Source of the DNA: Runella zeae DSM 19591
GTDB lineage: Bacteria > Bacteroidota > Bacteroidia > Cytophagales > Spirosomataceae
Length of the DNA: 64,000 bases
Assembly: GCF_000423565.1 (NCBI RefSeq)
Contig: NZ_KE384038.1
Location: forward strand, 298,974-362,973
Direction of reading: 5' to 3'
Shown: one piece after another, positions 9,704 to 17,777 of the stretch
Layout: each line of letters begins with the position of its first letter
How positions within the stretch are numbered: position 1 is the first letter of the stretch
Notes under the pieces: model-generated
The model's input: the letters and a program-made list of their open reading frames with translations, nothing else
The model's database searches: none
Told to the model about the DNA's origin: nothing
Made by a program: the position numbers and the translations under genes

Positions 9704-9758
9704 CCACGTTTTTGGGAAAATCTATTGACCACAAAACCTCTTTGGACCTAACTGCACT

Positions 9759-10103
9759 ATGTTTCCACAAGCTACCCCGTCGATTCCCGACGTTGTTCAA
9801 CTGATTCCATTGCAAAACTATGTCCTGTTGGCAACGACGTTGTTTGTAATAGGTATAGTAGGCGTACTCACACGCCGCAATGCTCTCATTATTTTTATGA
9901 GTATAGAGCTGATGCTCAATGCCGTCAATTTATTGCTTATTGCCTTTTCTACTTACAAATCTGACCCTGTAGGCCAGGTTTTTGTGTTTTTTATTATGGC
10001 AGTAGCCGCAGCAGAAGTGGCAGTTGGGCTAGCGATTATTGTGATGATTTATCGCAATACTCGTACTATCGACATTGGATTCTTGAATAAACTAAAATGG
10101 TGA
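9759..10103 (+). CDS. nuoK: NADH-quinone oxidoreductase subunit K
   Basis: 114 residues and three transmembrane helices, normal for NuoK. Visible: [18 protein letters not shown] with the conserved membrane Glu, and [18 protein letters not shown] with the second. It forms part of the proton-pumping membrane arm of complex I. It is first in its run with its own promoter; nuoJ and the peripheral-arm genes are not in the window, so the complex I genes are split in this genome. Confidence 0.95.
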   Translation: MFPQATPSIPDVVQLIPLQNYVLLATTLFVIGIVGVLTRRNALIIFMSIELMLNAVNLLLIAFSTYKSDPVGQVFVFFIMAVAAAEVAVGLAIIVMIYRNTRTIDIGFLNKLKW

Positions 10104-10185
10104 TTCTCTAGAAATGAGTGGGCAGACCTTTTTGACAGTATGAGGTCTGCTTTCTGTATGTCTGTCTAAAATCATTAAGAAATAT

Positions 10186-12099
10186 ATGTCTGCATCCTTA
10201 CTAATTTTAATACCCCTGCTACCACTGATTGGTTTTGTCATCAATGGAGTTGGTTTTCGTCATGTTCCCAAGAGTTTGGTGGGCATCATAGGATCGGCGG
10301 CGGCTTTAGGAGCTTTTGCCATTTCAATTTTAGCGTGGAATAGTTTTGAGGGGCAGCCCCAAATCGTACCATTGTTTGATTGGATTTCGATTGGCTCGCT
10401 CAATATTCCTTTCTCATTTCAAATCGACCAACTGTCTTTGTTGATGTTGTTGGTGGTGACAGGAGTCGGGTCTTTGATTCATATTTATTCCATTGGATAC
10501 ATGCATCATGACGAAGGATTTGGGAAGTTTTTTGCCTTCTTAAATCTATTCTTGTTTTTCATGTTGCTCTTAGTAATGGGTTCCAACTACGTCATCATGT
10601 TTATTGGTTGGGAGGGCGTAGGGCTTTGTTCTTATTTGTTGATTGGTTTTTGGAACAAAGTCACCAACTACAACAATGCTGCCCGCAAAGCTTTTATCAT
10701 GAACCGTATCGGTGACTTAGGCTTTTTGTTGGGTATCTTCATGATTATCCAAAACTTTGGTTCTGTTGAGTACTTAGAGGTATTTGGAAAAGCAGCTGAT
10801 GGAAGCTTTGGTGTCAACGACGCTATAATAGTCAGCATTACGGCATTGCTTTTTGTGGGTGCTATGGGAAAATCAGCTCAGATTCCTTTATACACTTGGC
10901 TGCCTGATGCGATGGCTGGCCCTACGCCTGTTTCGGCTTTGATTCACGCCGCTACGATGGTGACTGCCGGGATTTACATGGTAATTCGTTCCAATGTGCT
11001 GTACTCGCTCGCCCCTGCTACATTAGGTGTGGTAGGAGGTATCGGATTGCTTACTGCCGTAGTTGCAGCCTCAATCGGTTTGTATCAAAATGACATAAAA
11101 AAAGTTCTTGCTTATTCTACCGTGAGCCAATTGGGATATATGTTTTTGGCTTTGGGAGTAGGAGCTTATACTTCGGCTATGTTTCATGTAATGACTCATG
11201 CGTTTTTCAAAGCACTTTTGTTTTTGGGCGCGGGTAGTGTGATTCATGCGATGTCGGATGAGCAAGATATTCGTAATATGGGAGGCTTGCGTAAGCATTT
11301 GCCTGTTACATTCTGGACGTTTTTGATTGCAACGCTGGCGATTTCGGGGATTTTTCCTTTATCAGGTTTTTTCTCTAAAGACGAGATTTTGGCGCATACA
11401 TTTCAGCACAACAAAGTCATGTGGGGGATTGGAGTCCTGACAGCGATGATGACGGCATTCTACATGTTCCGATTGTTGTTTATGACTTTCTTTGGTAACT
11501 TCCGTGGTACGCACGAACAAGAGCATCATTTACATGAATCACCTGCTAGTATGACTGTGCCCTTGATGATTTTGGCGGTATTGTCGGCAGTAGGAGGGTT
11601 GATGAACGTGCCGCATGTGTTGGGCGGCGGAGAATCTTTATCTCACTTTATGGCGCCGCTTTTTGAGCTTTCTAAAAAAGCCAATCCCGCATTTTTTGAG
11701 CACGGACACTTGGAGCATTCTACCGAATATATTCTCATGGGCGTATCAGTAGGGGCGGCTTTGTTGTCTATTTTCTTTGCTTATAACCTATTCATTAGTA
11801 AAAATACCGTCCCAGCGGCTGACAAAGACGTGACAGGGTTTGCCAAGGTTTTACAGAACAAATATTACATTGATGAGTTATACGAATCAGTGTTTGTGAA
11901 TCCGATTCGTAAGCTATCTGATTTGCTTTACAGTTTTGGCGAGTTTCTTATTGATTTGGTAGTAAATGGAGCCGGTCGTTTAGTTCAGTTTTTAGGCGGA
12001 CGTTTCAGAATGCTACAAACTGGTGAGACAGGTTTTTATCTCTTTGCTATGGTATTGGGGATATTGGTTGTACTTGCTTGGAATCTTTTACTTAGATAA
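10186..12099 (+). CDS. nuoL: NADH-quinone oxidoreductase subunit L
   Basis: 637 residues, typical for the distal antiporter-like subunit of complex I. The signature segments are present: MFIGWEGVGLCSYLLIGFW (with the conserved Glu), GDLGFLLGIF, GPTPVSALIHAATMVTAGIY and KKVLAYSTVSQLGYM. The C-terminal lateral helix region is present (YYIDELYESVFVNPIRKLSD). It follows nuoK by 82 bp. Confidence 0.97.
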   Translation: MSASLLILIPLLPLIGFVINGVGFRHVPKSLVGIIGSAAALGAFAISILAWNSFEGQPQIVPLFDWISIGSLNIPFSFQIDQLSLLMLLVVTGVGSLIHIYSIGYMHHDEGFGKFFAFLNLFLFFMLLLVMGSNYVIMFIGWEGVGLCSYLLIGFWNKVTNYNNAARKAFIMNRIGDLGFLLGIFMIIQNFGSVEYLEVFGKAADGSFGVNDAIIVSITALLFVGAMGKSAQIPLYTWLPDAMAGPTPVSALIHAATMVTAGIYMVIRSNVLYSLAPATLGVVGGIGLLTAVVAASIGLYQNDIKKVLAYSTVSQLGYMFLALGVGAYTSAMFHVMTHAFFKALLFLGAGSVIHAMSDEQDIRNMGGLRKHLPVTFWTFLIATLAISGIFPLSGFFSKDEILAHTFQHNKVMWGIGVLTAMMTAFYMFRLLFMTFFGNFRGTHEQEHHLHESPASMTVPLMILAVLSAVGGLMNVPHVLGGGESLSHFMAPLFELSKKANPAFFEHGHLEHSTEYILMGVSVGAALLSIFFAYNLFISKNTVPAADKDVTGFAKVLQNKYYIDELYESVFVNPIRKLSDLLYSFGEFLIDLVVNGAGRLVQFLGGRFRMLQTGETGFYLFAMVLGILVVLAWNLLLR

Positions 12100-12160
12100 A
12101 ACACCCAAGTAAGTACAAGAAGAGTAGTAGATTATATCCATTATTTTATCCCTCAATACA

Positions 12161-13369
12161 ATGGTTCAGCATACTTTATCCCTACTCTTGCTCAAGATTG
12201 ACGGTCTGGTTACATCTTTTATTGGGGTTGGAAAATACTGGAAACTCAAAGTGACGGCATTGTCGTGTTTGCTTGTACTAGTGTTTTCTTTACCCAATTA
12301 TCAATATTTTTTTCAAAAAGACAATCCATTGAATATTCCTTGGGATTATCTGCATGAAAAAGTAAAACAACCACTAGGAGAAAATAAATTGAAGCTAGGT
12401 ACCAACGAACATAACAAGCAATATCGGCTTACTCCTATTTTGATAGGAAGCCTCTACGATACTCCTCACAAAATGAGGATTGTAGCTTTTATGACTTTGA
12501 TAGAACATCTTTTAGGAGCTGCTTTTTTTTATCTAGTACTGAAGATGGCTTACGAAATCACGCAAGATAAGCTGTTGTCATCGTACTTCTGTATGGGTTT
12601 TAGTTTTTTGTTTGTAGGTAAAGACTTTTTTTGGGATTTAGCCTCGTGGCTCATTCCATTTGCCTACTTTTTTATTCTGTTATCCATGGCTACGCGCAAT
12701 GTGTGGATTGTGATTCTGAGCCTTTCTTTAAGCTTTTGGTCAGATGAAAGGGCCCTTTTATTCTCTCCTATTTTATTTTTATGGTGGAAACTAACGGCTT
12801 CTGAAAAGTTTGGCCGCCTGTCGATGGGGTATGTAGTGAGTGTTGTGGGATATTTTGTGGTAAGATTCGTGCTATCCACTTATTATATCAAGGGAACCGA
12901 TTCCTACAAACTACACCCACGCGAAACTGGGGCAGATTACTTTTGGTGTTTGTATGAACAATTTCACCACATACCACTGGGATTAGTTTTGCCTTTTGAA
13001 GGGTATTGGATTTTCATTCTTATGTTTGCGATTTACGTTTTCCAAAGTCGTAGTACCCCCAATTTCAAGTGGTTTTTGTTGGCGTTTTTAACTTTCTTGG
13101 GAGCAGTAGTGGTATCATATAGTATATTGGATACCACCAAAAGCTTGTGTTTAGTATTTCCACTTTTGTTTATATCATTGAAGCTACTTCAAGACAACGA
13201 AAGTCCTGCCTTTGTAAAAAATGTAGTGATAGGAGCCGTGGCAGTTTCCTTTTTATTCCCCACTTATTATTTCAAGGGAGATTATGCTTGGATGACACCC
13301 ATTTACTATGAGCCGGTCAAAGAGTCAATTGGTTGGTTATTAAATACATTTGTTAACAAATTAAACTAA
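12161..13369 (+). CDS. Polytopic membrane protein of unknown function inserted in the nuo run
   Basis: 402 residues and about nine or ten hydrophobic segments. I do not recognise the family. The general look (first helix, then a polar loop, then many helices, Trp- and Tyr-rich) resembles the transferase-like proteins at 4642-7937 more than any complex I subunit, and no antiporter-subunit motif is visible. It sits between nuoL (61 bp upstream) and nuoM (33 bp downstream), in the same direction, so it is probably co-transcribed with them. A glycosyltransferase-like role is only a guess. Confidence 0.6.
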   Translation: MVQHTLSLLLLKIDGLVTSFIGVGKYWKLKVTALSCLLVLVFSLPNYQYFFQKDNPLNIPWDYLHEKVKQPLGENKLKLGTNEHNKQYRLTPILIGSLYDTPHKMRIVAFMTLIEHLLGAAFFYLVLKMAYEITQDKLLSSYFCMGFSFLFVGKDFFWDLASWLIPFAYFFILLSMATRNVWIVILSLSLSFWSDERALLFSPILFLWWKLTASEKFGRLSMGYVVSVVGYFVVRFVLSTYYIKGTDSYKLHPRETGADYFWCLYEQFHHIPLGLVLPFEGYWIFILMFAIYVFQSRSTPNFKWFLLAFLTFLGAVVVSYSILDTTKSLCLVFPLLFISLKLLQDNESPAFVKNVVIGAVAVSFLFPTYYFKGDYAWMTPIYYEPVKESIGWLLNTFVNKLN

Positions 13370-13402
13370 AGCGCTGAATATTTTAACGATATAGGTGAAA
13401 TT

Positions 13403-14866
13403 ATGCTTACACTTACACTTATCCTGATTCCGTTGATTGCGGGCGTTGTTTCGTTAATCACTAAAAACAATAATGCCAAGCAACTTGCCCTCGTAGGGGC
13501 ACTTGTAGAGTTGGTTTTGGCTATAGTGATTTTTACTAAGTTTGAACCGACAGCCACTCAGCAATTTGGCTTTAGTTATCCCTGGATTGCGTCGGCGGGA
13601 ATTTCTTTTGCGGGAGCGATCGATGGTATTAGTTTATTATTGGTGATGTTGACTGCTTTTTTGACCCCGCTGATTATTCTTTCTACTTTCAGACAACCTT
13701 ACAAAAATGCTTCGGCTTTTTATGCGCTGATACTTTTTATGCAATCGGCTTTGATGGGGGTATTTACGGCTACTGATGCTTTTTTGTTTTATCTCTTTTT
13801 TGAGGCGGCTTTGATTCCGGTTTATTTCTTGGCCGCAGTATGGGGCGGAGAAAATCGTATCAAAGTCACTTTTAAGTTTTTTGTGTATACCATCTTTGGA
13901 AGTTTATTTATGCTAGTGGCGTTTGTGTATTTGTATTATCAAACTACCGCCTCTAGTTCTCCAAACGGCCACACATCCGACATTGCTTCGTTTTATAAAT
14001 TGGCTCTAGATGCTCATAAACAAGGCTGGCTTTTTTGGGCCTTTTTTATTGCTTTTGCTATCAAAATGCCGCTCTTTCCTTTTCATACTTGGCAACCTGA
14101 TACTTATACGGAATCACCCACTCCAGCCACGATGCTATTGGCGGGTATCATGCTTAAGATGGGGATATACGGCGTGATTCGCTTCATTTTGCCAGTGGTG
14201 CCATTGGGCTTGGCAGATTGGGGCAAGACGGCGATTGTCCTTTCGGTTATCGGGATTGTGTATGGGTCGATTATTGCCATTCAGCAGCGCGATATGAAAA
14301 GGCTTATCGCTTATTCTTCTTTTGGACACGTGGGCCTTATGGCAGCAGGGGTATTTTCGCAAACATTGAGTGGGGTACAGGGCGCGTTGATTCAGATGTT
14401 GGCGCACGGAATCAATGTGGTAGGTTTGTTTTTTATTGTTGAAATTATCTTTTCTCGTACTAAAACACGAAACCTAGAACAGTTGGGAGGTATTACACAA
14501 CGTACCCCTCATCTTACGGTATATTTCATGATATTGATGCTGGGTAGCGTGGCGCTGCCGCTCACCAATGGATTTGTAGGAGAGTTTTTGTTGTTGAAAG
14601 GCGTCTATGAATTTAATATTTGGCTAGGGGCGATTGCGGGTACTACTATTATCTTAGGAGCTGTGTATATGCTTCGTTTGTTCCAGAAATCAATGTTTGG
14701 TAATAAATCGACCTTTACGGAACATTTCGCTGACTTATCGATGAGTGAGCGTGCGGTGCTTGTTCCGTTGATTGTGATGGTGTTTTGGATGGGATTGTAC
14801 CCTAATACCTTTTTGAAATTGACAGAGCCAGCAGTAAGTAATCTTTTACAGATGATTCATTATTAG
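13403..14866 (+). CDS. nuoM: NADH-quinone oxidoreductase subunit M
   Basis: 487 residues, expected length for NuoM, an antiporter-like proton-translocating subunit. Visible: FYLFFEAALIPVYFLAAVWG with the key Glu, KMPLFPFHTWQPDTYTESPT, MLLAGIMLKMGIYGVIRF and MKRLIAYSSFGHVGLM. Fourteen transmembrane helices are expected. Confidence 0.97.
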   Translation: MLTLTLILIPLIAGVVSLITKNNNAKQLALVGALVELVLAIVIFTKFEPTATQQFGFSYPWIASAGISFAGAIDGISLLLVMLTAFLTPLIILSTFRQPYKNASAFYALILFMQSALMGVFTATDAFLFYLFFEAALIPVYFLAAVWGGENRIKVTFKFFVYTIFGSLFMLVAFVYLYYQTTASSSPNGHTSDIASFYKLALDAHKQGWLFWAFFIAFAIKMPLFPFHTWQPDTYTESPTPATMLLAGIMLKMGIYGVIRFILPVVPLGLADWGKTAIVLSVIGIVYGSIIAIQQRDMKRLIAYSSFGHVGLMAAGVFSQTLSGVQGALIQMLAHGINVVGLFFIVEIIFSRTKTRNLEQLGGITQRTPHLTVYFMILMLGSVALPLTNGFVGEFLLLKGVYEFNIWLGAIAGTTIILGAVYMLRLFQKSMFGNKSTFTEHFADLSMSERAVLVPLIVMVFWMGLYPNTFLKLTEPAVSNLLQMIHY

Positions 14867-14930
14867 AGCAACAAGTGCTTGAAAATATAATATGAGTAAA
14901 TGTTAATCTTTAACAATTAACGAAAACAAA

Positions 14931-16325
14931 ATGCTTCCAATCATACTTCTTTCTATACTAGGCCTTTTAGTTTTGTTTTTGGGTTTCCAAAAATCTAAAA
15001 CTCTTTTATTACCTGCTACCCTTTTGGTATTGGTAGTAGTTTTGATAACCAACTTCCTCAACTGGAATGACGTGCCTTCGTTGTATTTTAAAGGTATGCT
15101 TTACGAAAACAAACTCACGATGGCTTTTTCGGGCATTGTGATTTTATCGGCGTTTTTGATTGTGGCCTTGACGCGTGGATTTGTAGATGACGAAAGTGCC
15201 CAACCTGCCGAATACTATGCTTTAATGCTGTTTTCGTTGGTGGGAGCAATCATGATGATTGGTTTCGAGAACCTTATTATGTTGTTTGTAGGAGTGGAGA
15301 TACTGTCAGTATCAATGTACGTATTGACAGGAAGTGACAAACGTAATTTGCGCTCCAATGAAGCTGCTCTCAAGTATTTTTTGATGGGAGCTTTTGCTAC
15401 GGGTATTATGCTCTTTGGAATGGCTCTGCTTTATGGCGCTACTGGTTCTTTCAATGTGACTGCGATTAAGTCTTATGTACTTACTAATTCTACACCGTCG
15501 ATTATCTTATACGCTGGTTTATTGATGTTGTTGATTGGAATGCTTTTCAAAGTATCAGCGGCACCTTTCCACTTCTGGACTCCTGATGTATACGATGGCG
15601 CTCCTACTATTTTTACGGCATTTATGTCAACAATCGTAAAAACAGCGGGATTTGCCGCGATTTATCGTTTGCTTGCTGGTTCGTTTTCGGGTATTTATAC
15701 CTTTTGGTGGGCTACTTTGGCGGGGATTACCATCCTTACACTATTGGCTGGCAATGTCACTGCGGTATATCAGAAGAGCTTCAAACGCATGATGGCTTAT
15801 TCGAGTATTTCACATGCAGGCTATCTGTTGCTTAGTGTGACGGCACTCACTAACCATTCCCAAAGTGCCATTGTATTTTATTCCCTAGCTTATTCGCTAG
15901 CTACTATTAGTGCTTTTGGCGTGCTGATGATTGTTGCTAAAGAAACAGGTGTACATTCCAACGAAAAATCCGAAAGCTTTGAGGCTTTCAATGGTTTAGG
16001 TAAGAAAAACCCACTTTTGGCATTTGTATTGACTGTATCTATGTTGTCTTTGGCGGGGATTCCTCTTACGGCTGGTTTTTGGGGAAAATTCTTCATCTTC
16101 TCCAGTGCCGTAGACCGAGGTTTGACGTGGATTCTGGTCATAGCGGTATTGATGTCGACAGTAGGTATTTATTATTATTTCAGAGCTATTATTGCTGCTT
16201 ACATGCGTGAAGGGGAGCTAGCTGCCATTAAAATTTCTCCCTTTTATCGTCTGGTGCTGATTGCTACGACTGTTATCACGTTGATATGTGGCCTCTTGCC
16301 TGATTTTTTGAAGGGTTTAGTATAA
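14931..16325 (+). CDS. nuoN: NADH-quinone oxidoreductase subunit N
   Basis: 464 residues, normal for NuoN, the third antiporter-like membrane subunit of complex I. Visible: IMLFVGVEILSVSMYVLTGS, SAAPFHFWTPDVYDGAPTIF, and KSFKRMMAYSSISHAGYLLL. Last gene of the run; a strong hairpin terminator follows 25 bp after the stop. Confidence 0.97.
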   Translation: MLPIILLSILGLLVLFLGFQKSKTLLLPATLLVLVVVLITNFLNWNDVPSLYFKGMLYENKLTMAFSGIVILSAFLIVALTRGFVDDESAQPAEYYALMLFSLVGAIMMIGFENLIMLFVGVEILSVSMYVLTGSDKRNLRSNEAALKYFLMGAFATGIMLFGMALLYGATGSFNVTAIKSYVLTNSTPSIILYAGLLMLLIGMLFKVSAAPFHFWTPDVYDGAPTIFTAFMSTIVKTAGFAAIYRLLAGSFSGIYTFWWATLAGITILTLLAGNVTAVYQKSFKRMMAYSSISHAGYLLLSVTALTNHSQSAIVFYSLAYSLATISAFGVLMIVAKETGVHSNEKSESFEAFNGLGKKNPLLAFVLTVSMLSLAGIPLTAGFWGKFFIFSSAVDRGLTWILVIAVLMSTVGIYYYFRAIIAAYMREGELAAIKISPFYRLVLIATTVITLICGLLPDFLKGLV

Positions 16326-16350
16326 CATCTGATATTATAGTTATATCAAC

Positions 16351-16384
16351 AAAAAGCGGAGGCAGTGATTAGCTTCCGCTTTTT
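16351..16384. terminator. Bidirectional intrinsic terminator between nuoN and the RiPP locus
   Basis: AAAAAGCGGA and TCCGCTTTTT pair around a short inner stem and 8-nt loop, giving an A-run on one side and a T-run on the other. It can end both the nuo transcript (plus) and the RiPP locus transcript (minus). The stop codon of the pseudo-receiver gene (16369-16371) lies in it. Confidence 0.85.
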
Positions 16385-16746
16385 GCGTTTCTTACTTTTT
16401 CGATGCCTTCTAAAAATCGGCTGTAGGAAAAAGGTTTGTGAAGCCAATCCACATACTGAAAAGGGACTTCTTTTAGCATTTCTTCAAACATCGCTGAGGT
16501 GATAATAATGTTTGAATGGTACTTAACAATAGGGACCAAAATTGGCGCCACTACAATCGGTACTGCTCTTACTTCCCAAAAAAGAATATCAGGATTTTGT
16601 TTTTCTAAAAACACGTGAACATCCTCTTGCGAACCGCAGGTCCAGGCCAATGCTAGACCCTCGGTTCGGCGGATAAAAAAATCCATTAGAGCAGCGGCGG
16701 GTGGTTCAAACTCAATCACCCCGCAAGACAAAATTGGCAAGGTCAT
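16369..16746 (-). CDS. Stand-alone pseudo-receiver protein (phospho-Asp replaced by Glu)
   Basis: 125 residues, one receiver-like domain with no output domain. It aligns by eye with the receiver of the LytTR regulator at 32252-33022: both have EPPA after an acidic start, NPDILFWEV against SPDLIFLDI, and LHKPFSYSRFLEGIEKV against LLKPVPFERFLKAVNKA. The phosphorylated Asp57 of the regulator corresponds to Glu58 here, and the DDE acidic triad is altered to EFE. The conserved Lys is kept. It starts 1 bp after the stop of the hydroxylase gene and is the last gene of the RiPP locus. Inference: a phosphorylation-independent protein that could pair with, titrate or feed back on the LytTR regulator. 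Confidence 0.7.
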   Translation of the reverse strand: MTLPILSCGVIEFEPPAAALMDFFIRRTEGLALAWTCGSQEDVHVFLEKQNPDILFWEVRAVPIVVAPILVPIVKYHSNIIITSAMFEEMLKEVPFQYVDWLHKPFSYSRFLEGIEKVRNAKSGS

Positions 16747-17757
16747 TCAAGGTACAGCAGGTTGATTTCTTACCCAAATATTGCAACCGTATTTAGTGCC
16801 ATTTGCAACAGGCAGCCCTGCGTGGGCAGATTGGAGCAATATCGACTGGTCGATACGATTCAAAAAATATAAGGCACGTCCTTTTTGAGGTTCTACTTTT
16901 AAATTAAGTTCAGGGAAAAATGTCTCGCCACCACTAAAATCATCATTTAGATATACCAATATGGTATGAATACGGTGATTGGAGGCTCCCGCATCAAAAT
17001 GTGGCTTGAATTGCTGCCCTTTACTGTATTTGACACATTGAAGGTTTTCAATAAAATTGACTGGTACGTTTAGTAAATCGCTCACTTTTTCCAGTATCGC
17101 TTTAAAGTGCGGATTTTGGCGCTCTCTAATACCCGCCGAATAACTCGTACGGTCGGCAGAGACATAGCTTTCGTTGGCGTAGGCTTCTACTTCACTTCTT
17201 ACAAATAGATTTTTTTCTTCGCAATATTGAATAATATAATCGCAGGTATCATCACTCAGAAAATGGTCGTAAGTGCGAATGTGATTTTGGAGATAATTTT
17301 TCCGTAGTAGACTTTCGGTGTCTTCTTCGGCGATGCCATGCGTTGAGTCTAAAGAATGAGGCACTGCTCGCAAAAGTGCTCCACTCCATTTGGTGGCAAA
17401 TTGGTCAAGTGGCTCGATGGTCTCACCACCGTAGGGCGAAAAATAAGAGACGAATTCGTCGGAGACTGCGGTGATAATGATAAAATACTGGTCGTTTTCA
17501 AAACCCTTTAAAAAGGATAATAGCGGAAAGTCAAGCTGTTGTAGAGAAGCCAAGGAAACCTTGAACATCCTAGTAGAACAATTCCAGCGTTGTAATAAAA
17601 GATTGATGTCGTTTAAAGAAACAATGGGATAACGTGGTAGCTTTTGTACAGCTTCACGAATGAGTGCTTGGTTGGAATAAGGTGCTATTCTTTTTACAAA
17701 TTCCTGAATAAGAAGTACATTGGGGCACTGTAGCGGAGTGATGACGGTCGTTTCCAT
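16747..17757 (-). CDS. Degenerate C39-like domain fused to prolyl-4-hydroxylase-type 2OG-Fe(II) oxygenase
   Basis: 336 residues in two parts. Residues about 10-135 resemble the C39-peptidase-like domain found in Bacteroidota proteins (YPIVSLNDINLLLQRWN, FVSYFSPYGG, ATKWSGALLRAVP), but no catalytic Cys motif (DCGPTC type) is present and the expected His is missing. Residues about 160-330 are a 2-oxoglutarate/Fe(II) dioxygenase of P4H type: His253-x-Asp255 (KPHFDAG), distal His312, 2OG-binding Lys322, and FSGGETFFPE. Prolyl hydroxylases of this family hydroxylate proline in peptides. Degenerate C39 domains elsewhere bind double-Gly leaders. Inference: a tailoring hydroxylase brought to precursor peptides by its N-terminal domain; Pro residues stand next to Cys in the group C cores. 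It is 20 bp after the barrel-protein gene. Confidence 0.8.
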   Translation of the reverse strand: METTVITPLQCPNVLLIQEFVKRIAPYSNQALIREAVQKLPRYPIVSLNDINLLLQRWNCSTRMFKVSLASLQQLDFPLLSFLKGFENDQYFIIITAVSDEFVSYFSPYGGETIEPLDQFATKWSGALLRAVPHSLDSTHGIAEEDTESLLRKNYLQNHIRTYDHFLSDDTCDYIIQYCEEKNLFVRSEVEAYANESYVSADRTSYSAGIRERQNPHFKAILEKVSDLLNVPVNFIENLQCVKYSKGQQFKPHFDAGASNHRIHTILVYLNDDFSGGETFFPELNLKVEPQKGRALYFLNRIDQSILLQSAHAGLPVANGTKYGCNIWVRNQPAVP

Positions 17758-17777
17758 ATCAAAAAAATGGTTAAAGG

